A stretch of DNA of 64,000 bases from Gongronella butleri (taxonomy: Eukaryota > Mucoromycota > Mucoromycetes > Mucorales > Cunninghamellaceae), in assembly GCA_025201375.1 (NCBI GenBank), contig JAIWZP010000020.1:372001-436000 (forward strand). The letters run 5' to 3'. Positions 34,257-45,776 of the stretch are shown one piece after another; position 1 is the first letter of the stretch, and each line of letters begins with the position of its first letter. The notes under the pieces are model-generated. The model was not told the DNA's origin, made no database searches, and saw nothing but the letters and a program-made list of their open reading frames with translations. The translations under genes and the position numbers were made by a program.

Positions 34257-35335
34257 GCCTCCGCATAAAGCGACAAAAAGGTTGCTATAAGGACGTGTTT
34301 TTCCAAGTGAATTTTTTGTATTGGAGAGGATTTTGGGGACAAGACACGTCCGCAAAAATTGAAATTGAAAAACATTGATTTTCTTTGAGTGAACATTTCT
34401 TAGCAGGCGCTCTACCGTTCCCTGCAGGCTCGAAATAAGCAGCAAAATGACCGCCATTGGGAAAGACATGCAAAATGTAAAAAAAAAAGAGAGATCAGCC
34501 TTGTTTGGCGCGCTGGAACGGAGGGCAACCAGCGACCAGATCCGTGTTTGCTCTGGTTGTATTAAGGATGGCCAGCTTGGTGTAATGCGGCCTTTTTTTT
34601 TTTTTCTCATGAAAGAATGTGGCGTCAGTGTCAATCATGCGGGTGCATTGTGTAACTGAGAGTCATTTGTGACTCGGGTGAGTCTCATGTGCTCAGCTAT
34701 GATAGCCGCGGAGCACACACAAAAACGCTCGCACGCTCAAAAGGTGCAGGGTCGTGACATTGACAGGTGCTTTTTTTTTTTCGTGGCAAATGAAGCTGTT
34801 TCACGATCACTTGCATGCTGCGGTGCCATTCGCGTTCAAATACACACGATCCTTGCTCTCCTCAGCACTAATTTTCAACAAAAAGAGTCGTAGTTGTTGC
34901 CTTTTCCAAGCTTTGGCTTCATGTCAGCCGCTTGCTATCGTCATAATGACATGCTGCCTTGAGCAATAAGGTTTTCTCTAGCTTGGGAAACAAAGTTCAT
35001 GGAACGGGGCATGTCCGAGCCCAAAAGTCGGCATGCCAATGCGTTTCAGCCCAAAGTGGGACAAAAGGCGCGCGGTGTAAAAAGACAAAAAGTGATGTGT
35101 GACGCATGTCAGCCAACAATTTCGTGAAAAAAAAAATGCGTGAGGGACGCGCGGCATCCTTTATTACATTGAGGAACGAGCTCATCATAGGAAAAAAAAA
35201 AGTACAGGGGTAGAATGGTAAAAAAAAATAGTAGTAGAGTAACAAGTAAAAGTAAAAGAGGGCAAACACGTAAAAAAAAAAGGGGGAGAAGGGGGTAGAC
35301 TCTAAGAATAAAATGACAACCAGTTCCAAAAGACT

Positions 35336-36787
35336 CTAAACAACGGATGGATCCTCCGATTTTTTCTCAGTCGTGGATGAGAGAGGTGCGGAAGATGAGA
35401 TGGGTTCCTTGCCCTTGCGATGGGACACGGATGCGGTGGTGGTGGCGGCGGGTTGCTGCTGATGTTGCTGATGTTGCTGCTGTTTGGATGCCTGGTGCGT
35501 GAACCAATGGGTCAGACGCTTCGTCCAGGATCGGCGCAACACGGGGACATCCGAATCGCTTGATCGGCGGCTGAGATTGATGGCTGGACGTGGGACAATG
35601 GGTGAAATGGGCGGTGATGCCGATGTTGTGGGCGATTCATGGATGATTGCAGTGCGAACGGCTGGCAGCGGTGCGGATGTGGTTGTCGCCGTGGTGGTTG
35701 TGCCTGCGGACGCGTCAGGGACCATGACGGTGGAGGGAGGAGCAGGTTGTGGTGGAGGCGAGGACGCATTGGGCGCATGGTGGTTCAAAATCTTGAACAG
35801 AGGCAATGAAATGCGATGTTTTGCCTTTGCTGCGAGCTGCAGCGCGCTTGCCGAGGTGCGCAGACGCCTCGGTGATTGCGGTGTGTCGTTCAAAAGGAGG
35901 TCATCGGTGGATATGCGCACGGCGCGTGGCTGATTTGGGTGGTGGTGCTGGTCACTGTCCAATTCGGGGATTGGCGGGGGGTCCAGGAGGGTAATTGGCT
36001 CGACGGGCGCGTACTTTAGCGGGCGCGGAGGGTACTGGGTGATGATGGGCGGCTGGACTTGCGCGGTATACTGGTACAGGGCATGATGGTGTTGCTGTTG
36101 CGACTTTGGTATGGCAATGGTGGTATGGATCGCGATTTTGCGCGGCGGAATCGACGACCCGAGCGATGAAATGGACGATGATGTGTGCGGTGGCTGATCT
36201 ACACGGCGACTGTCCTGCTGCGACCGCCGCTGTACTTCGGGAGGCGGCAATGCCGTCAAATCGCGTTGTTGCTGGTCGTTATCGTCATTCTCATTATCGC
36301 CGCTTTGGTGCCAAGATGATGGCTGCTGCTGATGAGGCAGTTTCGGTGTCATGGTCTTCCACGCCTCAAATTTGGCGCGCAAATACGCAGACGACCGGCG
36401 GAGTAGCTCGCCGGCCGAGCGCCGCCTTCGCTGCATGCAATTATTGGTATCATCCGCGTCCGCATCGTCGTCCTCGTGCCCAGGCAGAGACGGCACGCGG
36501 TCGCTCGCCCCAGAAACGCTGCGTCGCCTCGATGTACCGGAATCACTTGATAAGGAAAGCGTCTTTTTTTTCAAAAAAAAAAATAGGAATTGGATGAGCT
36601 CACGCGTTGTCCTTTTTTTTTTCTTTTCCGTCGGCGGCGCGGGTACCTCACCAGCCATCTCGGCCCGGAGTCGCAGCTGCTTCTTGTCAAATTGGCGCAA
36701 AAGATCTTGTGCGAACGAGTCATCGTCCAGAATGATGCTGCTGAGACTTGGTAACCATGGCTGTTGCGTTGGCTCGGTGGTGGTCAT
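35336..36787 (-). CDS. Orphan low-complexity protein, basic and Ser/Pro/Gln-rich
   Basis: A single open frame of 483 codons runs from ATG at 36787 to TAG at 35336-35338. No domain is recognised. The N-terminus (PWLPSLSSIILDDDSFAQDL, then LLRQFDKKQLRLRAEM) looks like a short conserved amphipathic motif. A serine/arginine segment (SRRRSVSGASDRVPSLPG), RRRRSAGELLRRSSAYLRAKF, and a C-terminal RRSWTKRLTHWFTHQAS followed by a Gln/His run are the other ordered-looking parts. The rest is Pro/His/Ser/Thr-rich and probably disordered. Bases 36646-36563 (84 nt, GTACCC donor, poly-A/T-rich interior, AAG end) translate into an odd Lys/Phe-rich peptide. They may be an in-frame intron, which would give 455 aa. 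A signalling or scaffold role cannot be inferred. Confidence 0.7.
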   Translation of the reverse strand: MTTTEPTQQPWLPSLSSIILDDDSFAQDLLRQFDKKQLRLRAEMAGEVPAPPTEKKKKRTTRELIQFLFFFLKKKTLSLSSDSGTSRRRSVSGASDRVPSLPGHEDDDADADDTNNCMQRRRRSAGELLRRSSAYLRAKFEAWKTMTPKLPHQQQPSSWHQSGDNENDDNDQQQRDLTALPPPEVQRRSQQDSRRVDQPPHTSSSISSLGSSIPPRKIAIHTTIAIPKSQQQHHHALYQYTAQVQPPIITQYPPRPLKYAPVEPITLLDPPPIPELDSDQHHHPNQPRAVRISTDDLLLNDTPQSPRRLRTSASALQLAAKAKHRISLPLFKILNHHAPNASSPPPQPAPPSTVMVPDASAGTTTTATTTSAPLPAVRTAIIHESPTTSASPPISPIVPRPAINLSRRSSDSDVPVLRRSWTKRLTHWFTHQASKQQQHQQHQQQPAATTTASVSHRKGKEPISSSAPLSSTTEKKSEDPSVV

Positions 36788-37724
36788 GTGGTGGCGCGGG
36801 GGGTGCGTGTTCTTTTTAAAAAGAAAGGAAAGAAGAAAAAGAGATTGCGATCACGGCTTGCCTTTTTTTTTTTCCTTTTCTTTGTTTCCCAGCCAAGGCC
36901 CAAAAAAAAGGGGAGAGGGACTAGAAGGAAGAGAGGCGCGCAAGGGGTGGGGGGAGATGGGGGCTCGACAAAGGAAAACAATCAAAATGAAACCAATAGC
37001 TGTTTTCCCCTGAAATCACAAAAAAAAAAAAAAAAAAAAAAAAAGAGAGAGAGAAAAAAAGAGCACAATCAAAAAGAAAAGAGAGCAAACAATAAACAAA
37101 GAGAAAAGAGGGACAAAAGAAAAGAAACACAAGCCAATAAATTCAAATAGATTTCAGTGGCCAGCGTTTGGGAACACAAGCAAGAAATAGCCGTCAAGGG
37201 AGCGTTCCACACGCGCGTGTGCGCCACCGAGCCATGGGCTCGCTCTTGATCGCCAGTTTTTTTTTCCCTTCCCGCGAGCTGACCATGAAAATGGCAAAGC
37301 AATGGCGAGGGGAATGAGATGCATCGCCTCCTCTTGTTCAAAACAAAAAGCAAGATAGGAACGTAAGGAGCGGGGGGATCGACGACACGCGCGCTGCGCT
37401 TTTTTATTTCATTGCCAATGGCACGATGCAGCGAATCATTTAGAAAACAAATAAGACAACCAAAAATAAAAAAAATAAAAAAGTGAAAAAAAAGTGCTAC
37501 GAGCCATGCCCACCCCTTTCTGATCCCCCTCCCAATAAGCTTTTTCTTTTTGCCTCTCAAATTCCATATTTGGCCAAGTGGCACGACACACCCCTTGATT
37601 TTTACTGCGAGCTGGCGCCGTCAAATGAGAAAAGCTTGATTTTACTGGGAAAAAAGCAAAAAGGGACACACAAAGAGAAAGAGGGTATGGGCGAAATAAA
37701 TTAGTAGCATTAAGAGCAGTAAAG
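36788..37724. other. Intergenic between two minus-strand genes; no gene seen
   Basis: The stretch is rich in purine runs (36820-37125), including a 24-nt A-run near 37021. The apparent ORFs are Lys/Phe low-complexity artefacts. It holds the promoter of the orphan gene at 36787 and the 3' region of IDI. Confidence 0.5.
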
Positions 37725-38674
<950 letters not shown>

Positions 38675-38874
38675 GGTAGTGCAAGCAAAGAGTAAAAAAG
38701 TGGAGGAGTGGAAGAAAATGGAAGGAAAAAGAAAGAGAATGCACCAGAGGAGCCCAGAAATTATTTTTTTATGTGTGCCAATTTTGGGCTGGACCAATCA
38801 GCGATCAATATATATCGGTTCCTTCCGGACCTGATTTTTTGCTGCTTCTTTTTCCTGTTGACCACCACTTGCCT
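38675..38874. promoter_or_regulatory. Compact bidirectional promoter between idi1 and the divergent orphan gene
   Basis: Only 200 bp separate the two start codons. A CCAAT box (CCAATCA, 38794-38798 plus 2) and a TATATATC stretch at about 38809-38816 lie on the plus-strand gene's side. Shared control is an inference from spacing. Confidence 0.6.
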
Positions 38875-39726
38875 ATGGCTTCGCACGCACACAAGGCTCT
38901 GATCCTTTTCAACAAGCACGAACCTACACAAGCAAGTCTTCCTAACCTAGACAGCCTCCTTGCAAAAGGATCGGCTGGCTCTATTTACCTAGAGACTGAC
39001 ACAGGTGAGAAAAAAAATATAAAATATTTTTTTTTAGTCACTTACTCTGTATTTTAAAGGGTGCGACGATATCCTTCAGCTGTTTGGCCTCCACGACGCT
39101 CCGTGTGCGACAGACGTGAGTACACAAAAGAAAAAAAGAGAAGAAAAAACGAAAAAAAAGCTGATTTCGGCTCTTTTTAGGCTGCGCATGGGCGGTATGG
39201 CCATGTCCGGTTTGGGCTTTTGACAGCGGATGCGCAGCTGGTTGATTTGGCGCGTGGGTATGGGCTGACCTTTGTTTCCCTGCTCACGGACGATGTGGCA
39301 CTAGATGACATGCCATTGGACGCCATGGACGCACTGATCACTGAGGGGTTGGCCGCTGTCGACATCCTCTTTGTCGACCTGACTTGCTCATCGTGGACAC
39401 GCATTGACCACCTTTTCCAGTCTCGCCTAGCCGACCCTGACCTGCTCAATTGCGTAATTACAAGCGCGGCTGTCCATTCACGCCCCACTCAGCCGTACCA
39501 GCCGCGCCAAAGCTTCCAGATGAAGCTTGGTCGCCCCGTCGTCGTCGACCAGCATCGCTGCTACGTGTATGGCTGCTTCCACCCGACAACAACGCGACGC
39601 GACACCGTCACAGAATTTGATACCCAGACCATGCAGGACCGCGGCGCGCATGCCGGCATCCTTGCCTACCACTTTATGAGCGAAATCTGCCACAGGCTCG
39701 GCTTGCTCCCAAAGTATGGCGCCTAG
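38875..39726 (+). CDS. Orphan 243-aa protein, function unknown
   Basis: Three exons (38875-39004, 39060-39115, 39181-39726) join in frame. The first intron (55 nt) is among the shortest in the window. The protein is soluble-looking, without signal peptide or membrane segments. Notable motifs: ALILFNKHEP, LPNLDSLLAKGSAGSIYLE, TGCDDILQLFGLHDAP, YGHVRFGLLTADAQLVDLAR and AAVDILFVDLTCSSWTRIDH. The order PNLDxLLAKGxxGSI followed by GCDD and a DILFVDL strand is faintly reminiscent of the alkaline-phosphatase/iPGM fold. Obvious metal ligands are not seen, so this is only a suggestion. Regular composition and clean splicing argue that it is a real gene. Head-to-head arrangement with idi1 suggests co-expression. 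Confidence 0.75.
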
Positions 39727-39767
39727 AGATCACTTAGAAGATGATGAAAAATAAAATTAGCCACTCT

Positions 39768-39768
<1 letters not shown>

Positions 39769-39814
<46 letters not shown>
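39769..39814 (+). repeat. 46-nt T homopolymer
   Basis: An uninterrupted T run lies between the orphan gene's stop (39726) and the next start (39881). It probably includes 3' UTR/promoter sequence of those genes, and its length may be affected by sequencing. Confidence 0.8.
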
Positions 39815-39816
<2 letters not shown>

Positions 39817-39880
39817 CTTTCTTTCTGGTTGTCAACACTTCCCCCACCCCACCCTTTTTTTCCCCATTTGTTCTCATATC

Positions 39881-42606
39881 ATGGTCAACATCGACCACTT
39901 TTCTATTGACCAGCAGGCAAGGATGGACCATTTGATGCATTTCGTTGAAGATCAGCGCCGCCAATTAGATATTTATTACGCATCGCACGCGACCATGCCC
40001 TCAACAGACCCGTCGTTGCACGTGAAGAACGCCAAAAGGACGCCACTTGATCAATCGGCTTTCTATCAGCCCGCACCGCCCTCCATGTTTTCGCCACCAT
40101 CACATCATTACGAAACACGTCATCAAGCATCTGCAAGCGTGTCGCATCATCCATATGCCGCGTCCGTCACTTCTCATGTGCATCCGTTGCAGCAAATGGC
40201 GCCCGCCGCGTCACCATATCATCGGCAATCGGTGCCAAATGCGCATGTTCAACAAAACAATGCATCTGGTGCGCCTCATCATCAGTATGCCACGTCTGTC
40301 GCACCTCACCGCCAGCAATTCGCGCCCTCTATGCCTCATCAACAGCATTTGGGGTCGGAAACGCCTCAAACCTACCATTGTCATCTCGCACAGCCTTCAG
40401 AATCCCGCATTCCGCCGGTTTCCACCGTAGAACCACGCCACGGCACGTCTACACGCCATCAGCATCGACAGCGCGCATCTGCACCGGCATCGGTCAGCAG
40501 CAAAGCGAGCAAAAAGGGCACAAGCGACAGTCACTCGCTCATCGACGTAAGAAAGCGTGTTTTTCCTGGCAATTGCGCATTCAATTCGTGTTTTTTATTT
40601 TTTTGTCGCGTTTTTAGAATTTCAGAGCGCCCAACGTCAAGGCGAGCAGCATCCTGCTAAAACGCGCAAAGGTAGGACAGATTTTTGTGGCAAAAACACG
40701 AAGACCTATTACTTTTTTTCTTTTTCTTTTGTGTGTCCAGGGCAAGGCACGCGGTGTATCAAGCAGTCTCAACAAGGCCAGATCATCGCTTCACGGCAAA
40801 CTTGACCAGCGAGAGCAGCAAAGTAAGACTTGAGCGTAAAAAAAAAAAAGGTCATTCTAAACTTGTTTTTTTATTGTATCTTCGCCTCATTTCATCACAG
40901 TGGTTCACCTTGTGTTTTCCGAGGATCGGTGCCTGGGCCCGACGACGCCTGATTCCATGCACGAGCCGCCTCCACGCAACACGCTTGTCGAATCGGGCTC
41001 AGATTTCGCAAATCGACGCCAAACCCTACACAATCCGCCACCCAATCGCGGCTCAGCTTGTATGGAGCCAGTGCACACGTTCCAACGACCACCCACGCCT
41101 TCTGTCCGGCACAGCAAAACTCGTATTACACGCCCACATACACGATACCACCCAATCAGCCCACCTTTTGCCAACGCGATGACGGCACGTGCTCCTTCAC
41201 GCCATCCCGACCTGAATTCTATCCGCGAGGAAGACGAGGATCCACGGTCGCCATGGTCGGCACTTGCATCCGTGCTTGGACGCGTGCCTGCCGCGCTGAA
41301 CAACGCCAACGGCACGCATCCGCGCCCTGAGACGCCAAATCGGCGCGTTTCATCGATTTCACGCGTTCCAACAATGCTCCAGAACCAATTGCCCATGGAC
41401 CCGCCCGTCACTGGTCCTGCTATGCATCGCGCCATCCACCAGCCAACGCCACGCGAATCCATTGGCCAGCGCAAATCACATTTGCCCGATGCTTTGCCCC
41501 ATAGCCGCGATGTGGGTGCCGCATCATCCTTTATGGAGCCGCAATGGACATCATCTCGTGGTCTTCCGCCTCGTCAACAGCCACAACATCCGCAAATCGC
41601 ATCGCGCAATGGTGAAAGGGCTACGTGCAATGGTGAATATGCTGGACAAACTCCTTTCCGCCGTGACACGTGCGTCCAACACGCCAATGGCACCGTCCTT
41701 GACGCGCAGCGTGACCATGATGACGCTCCATTTGCAAATCATCAGCCTATGCCGCCATCCAATCGTCAAAGTCGACGTCGAACACTTTATCCTGATACCC
41801 ACATGCAATTACACCGATCTGACGCGCTCCCCCACCACCCAGGCGGCCACACTCCTTTGCAACACCGCATTTCCAATGGCGGCGCATCTCATCGTCAGCC
41901 TGCGCCGGGTCATAGCTTGCTCGCACCATCGTACACACGGCAATCGGCCACCATCATGTCTCACAGAGTGCCATCATCTCACCATTGCCGTGTTGCGCCG
42001 CCAATCGCGCCTCCAGATGTGAACACGGACCGCAATTATCCAAATTTGCCATGGCAGTCAGTTCAGATGCGCGCTCCAGCACCTACAGTGGCGCCTGAGA
42101 CCGCCAATGGCATAATTCACGACCCGCATGCCATTGCCTGGCCGCAACCGCATTCACACAACGATTCCATGGCTCGCGACGTCCCATTTGCGCGTAGAAC
42201 GGCTCTTGAGAGTCGCAATGGCTCGGAAAGCGACTCACTCGGCTTTTTGTGGCCGGAAACAACGCTAGACAATGTCGCGTCGACGATTGATGCGCGGCAA
42301 CAGCTTGGGCATGTGTCCAATGGCGTCCACACGCATGACAATACACCCGTCCACCCCATCGAGGCGCATCCATGGCCATCGTCGCTCACAGAAGACGTAG
42401 AATCAAATATCGTGGTCAACACCACGCGCAATCCTCTCCATCAGCAAAAGCAGCCTACCCAAACAAGCTCTTACATTGTCCAGTCACCTCATGCGCACGC
42501 CAACATCCCGCCGCAATTGAATCCCAATCGCCAAAACGCTACCAACAGCCTCTGTTTCAATGAAACATATGACAGCCCATTTGCGTCACCCAGTTTTTAC
42601 TTGTAG
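39881..42606 (+). CDS. Large disordered His/Gln/Pro/Asn-rich protein, function unknown
   Basis: Four exons (39881-40546, 40618-40671, 40741-40822, 40901-42606) close in frame to 835 aa. The N-terminus (MVNIDHFSIDQQARMDHLMH, then FVEDQRRQLDIYYA) is likely helical. The remainder is dominated by His, Gln, Pro, Ser, Arg and Asn, with repeats of HHQYATSVAPHRQQFAPSM-like phrases around residues 85-165. A short basic patch (RAPNVKASSILLKRAK, then GKARGVSSSLNKARSSLHGK) falls exactly on the two small exons 2 and 3. No domain is recognised. The even codon use, consistent splice signals and long exon 4 free of stops support a real gene. Composition resembles low-complexity nuclear or RNA-granule proteins, but this is only a composition-based guess. 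AATAAA lies 21 nt after the stop. Confidence 0.78.
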
Positions 42607-42627
42607 TTCACCCAAATGCAGCATGAA

Positions 42628-42633
42628 AATAAA
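42628..42633 (+). terminator. Probable polyadenylation signal AATAAA
   Basis: The signal lies 21 nt downstream of the TAG that ends the 835-aa gene. Confidence 0.5.
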
Positions 42634-43369
42634 AACAGAATTATGCTCAGAAAAAAAAAAAAGGAAGAGGAGAGGAGTGAGACCAGCCAATGCATTCTTA
42701 GGGCGTCCGGCATTGACCGACGCGTAAATCACGCGTGATTGGCCGCTCTGACTCGTATACGTAAAGACACGATGCGTCATTTTATACCTGGACAGCCTTG
42801 GAATGTCGGAAAACAATCAAGCGATGAAATTTGCTATAAACATGGCTGATCTTTGAGTTTCAATCAGTATTGCATATCATATTACGTAAAACAGGATATT
42901 AATTGATATCCCAAGACGCAATAATTCATGCTCTTTCTGATGGGTCCACTTGTATCATAGTTTTCATACACTGTGGCCAATTTTAGTCGACCTGGCTATT
43001 CGGCGAAAACAGGGTGACAAATGCAATTTGCGCAAAAACCAGTCAGTGCATCCCATCAGGTTATGATATTGCTACTGCAATCACCAATTTTGATCAGAGA
43101 TTCATTTGAGATGACTCGCGCGTCGATACGTTGATCCGTTGTTGCGCGCGCCACCAAAATTGGAAAAATTAGGGCCAAAACGATATCTGCTTGCTAACGC
43201 GCTGAAATCTCAGTGCGATCTCTCCAAATCACAAGCGCTTTTACCAGGTTTGGCAGCTGATTCATTTGAAATGACTCGCGCTTCGATAAGACGAGTTATT
43301 TGTCGCGTAAGCTACCAAAATTGAAATGGCCTTACCCCCATTTTGCTGGGGACATCCTCCAGATCTTGT

Positions 43370-44520
43370 TCTTCGGGTCCTATAATTGAGCTAGTGGATA
43401 CTCAACTCAAAACTTCAATGATTTCAAGTTTTATCGCAAATCGGATCACTCAGTCATGAGAAAATGCATTTTTCATCATTTCAGGGCCAAAACAGGGTCA
43501 AAAGATCCCTGAAGGCCAACTCGTTGAGAACTGGATGCGCTTTCCCCAAACCACAAGCGCCTTTACCGCGTTTGCCAGCTGATTCATTTGAGGTGTCTCA
43601 CGTGTCGGGGCGCTCAGCCGTTGCCTCAGTATGAGACCAAATAGTGATGATTTTACCCGCTTTACGCCTATGAAACTGTCGTTTCTTCAGAAACTTGTTC
43701 ATTTGGTCCCAAATTTGGACCAGTTGATGGTAGACGCAATTCTCCAACGGTGTTAATTTTTATCACGAATCGGATCACTCAGTCCCGCGAAAGTTCGAGA
43801 TTCGTGTGTACTAGTGAAAAATCAGGGCAAAACAATATTTTACGCGTTTCTCCTGATGAACGTGACCATCTGGCTCCAACTTTATACCAGTGGATATTCG
43901 ACCCAAAACGTCGATGGTTCCAAGTTTTTTTTTGCAAATCGGATCACCCATTCCTGAGAAGACGCATTTTTTATAATCTCAGGGCCAAATCAAGGTCAAA
44001 ACGACCCCTGAAGGCTAACTCACCGAAAACGTGACGCGATGTCCTCAAATCACAAGCGCTTTCACAGTGTTTGGCCACTGATTCATTTGAGGTGTCTCAC
44101 ATGTCAGGGCGCTCAGCCGTTGCCGCTGTACGTGACCAAATGGTAGTGATCTTACCCCTTTTACGCTTATGAAACTGGCACCTCATCAGAAACTTGCTGA
44201 TCAGGTCCCAAATTTGGACCAGTTGATGGTAGACCCGATTCTTTAGCGATGTTAATTTTTCTTGCAAATCGGATCACTCAGTCTTAAAAAATCTCGAGAT
44301 TCGTATTTGCTAGTGAAAACCCACTGACAAATAATATTTGACGCGTTTCTCCCGACGAGGCAGGCCATCTGGTTCCAAATTTAAACTAGTGGATACTCGA
44401 CTCGAAACTTCGATGATTCCAAGATTTTTTGCAAGTCGGATCACTCAGTCTTGAGAAATCTCGATATTCGTGTTTATTAGTAAAAACGCAGAGCCAAAAT
44501 GACATATTTTACGCGGTTTT
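43370..44520 (+). repeat. Family D tandem array, ~499-bp higher-order unit, about 2.3 copies
   Basis: The AAATCGGATCACTCAG-like core recurs at about 43436, 43765, 43935, 44263 and 44432, with spacings 329, 170, 328 and 169. TTCATTTGAGGTGTCTCAC recurs at about 43583 and 44082 (499 apart). CCAGTTGATGGTAGAC recurs at about 43725 and 44218. Earlier single modules (TTCATTTGA(G/A)ATGACTCGCGC) lie at 43103 and 43262. The array is non-coding. An inverted relative sits at 31185-31860. Confidence 0.85.
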
Positions 44521-44744
44521 CGTTTTTCGGGGTAAAATCATGCTTTGATGACGGACAAAGGCCACTACTTGGCTATTTCATAACTTTTCTTTTCATAAAA
44601 AAATAGAAAAGGGTAAGGGCGATCAGCCTGTTGATCGAGATGTGCACGATTTTCACGAATTTTCATTAAGTCTATTAATGACCATCTCAAATCATACAAA
44701 GACTACCTCCAAAACCGTTTCATTACGTTATTTCGTCACGTCTT

Positions 44745-45255
44745 CTTTCAACATGGTGTTTGAAAACCAGAGGTCCGTTGAGTCATTGTGCACATGAATC
44801 CAAAATATCGACATTTTCACAAATTCAGCAATGTCTTTCGAAATATTTCGTGGATCGGGATGAAACTGGCACCATTAAAATGAGACACGCTCGGACGCCA
44901 CTTCTGGAATGCTTGTTTGCTCGATGCGTGACCTTTGTACGATTGTGAAAACTGTTCAAACATTTCAAAAATTTTCAGCCTCGATATTCTTGGCAACTGA
45001 TTAGACAACATACGGCGCATTTAACGTGTCGAAAACATCTGTTGAATCTCTGTCGAACGAAACCAGCCTTATTTATGGATGGCTGAAACTCGCAGAGAAA
45101 ATCCATTTTTTCATCAAATTCTTTAATGACAATTTGCTCAACAACGTCTAGTCGATCCGTGATTTTTATTCCAGAATAACTAGCAAATATGGGATGAAAT
45201 CATCTAATAGAATGACTTGCAGCGCGCTAACTTGTGTTTCTGTAGCCTGCAGCCA
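44745..45255 (+). repeat. Dispersed repeat family C, copy with empty MITE site
   Basis: It is homologous to 31880-32645 in the same orientation but lacks the 234-bp insertion. The site corresponding to the MITE is the TA at 45022-45023. Confidence 0.8.
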
Positions 45256-45701
45256 ACCAAGAAATTTCAAAATAGCCCCACTTTTTGCATACCAGAAAAT
45301 GGTTTTTTTATGTGCAACTCGGGTATTCAAAGTATCGAAGGTTCGTGGTGATGGACTGATGCCGTTAAATTTGCCATTGATGAGGTAATCTAATAAGTGC
45401 GGCCATGTTGGAGTAGGATGATTCGCGAAAAAAGCAAGAAGATAAAAAAAATAAAAAAAATACAAGAAAAGTGCCATTGTCCACCGCAATTCAGCGTGCA
45501 ATGAACGATCGCTCCTTTGCGCATACAGTACTTGATCGCGCCTATATACGTCGGGCCGTTGCCGCGTTTGCTGATATCATATGATACGTACGCTGGAAAC
45601 TCAGATATACTGTAATATGAAAGTTGAAGCAAAATGTCAGAAGAAGCCCTTAACCTCAAAAGTGTCATATCATAGATAAAAAAGGGGATATGATGCTGCT
45701 T

Positions 45702-45707
45702 TTTATT
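45702..45707 (-). terminator. Probable polyadenylation signal of the ADIP-like gene
   Basis: AATAAA on the minus strand, 70 nt downstream of the stop codon at 45777-45779. Confidence 0.45.
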
Positions 45708-45776
45708 ATTCGACTTGGATTCAATTCAAAAAAAAAACAAGATGCTGATGGGGGAGAGAATAATGAGGGTACATTG

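Larger units (their letters stand above)
30520..35335. other. Gene-free repeat island
   Basis: No supportable protein gene is present. The island holds an inverted copy of tandem family D (31185-31860), a family C copy (31880-32645) interrupted by a MITE (32171-32404), an A/T microsatellite (32704-32747) and a cluster of TACAGTA/TACTGTA heptamers (33417-34256). The longest ORF (33519-34037) has no domain-like pattern and overlaps the heptamer cluster. Bases 34300-35335 show nothing recognisable apart from homopolymer tracts and a possible minus-strand AATAAA at 35160-35165. Confidence 0.65.
42607..45776. other. Gene-free repeat island
   Basis: No gene is supportable. The island contains early diverged modules (43100-43330), the ~499-bp tandem array of family D (43370-44520), a family C copy (44745-45255) and two TACWGTA heptamers (45524, 45608). 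A plus-strand TTTATT at 45702-45707 reads AATAAA on the minus strand, 70 nt past the stop of the coiled-coil gene. Confidence 0.65.

Noticed and set aside
35484..35933. 149-aa plus-strand ORF
   Set aside because: Antisense to the orphan gene at 35336-36787; its Gly/Val-rich composition mirrors the Pro/Thr-rich coding strand, and it has no splice or start context.
36764..37150. 128-aa Lys-rich ORF
   Set aside because: Produced by long purine runs upstream of the orphan minus-strand gene.
40900..40902. Separate gene starting at the large exon of the 835-aa protein
   Set aside because: A 78-nt intron with proper GTAAG and CACAG sites joins it in frame to three upstream exons of matching composition.
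43370..44520. CRISPR-like array
   Set aside because: Repeats are hundreds of bases long, diverged and irregular inside, and the host is a eukaryote.
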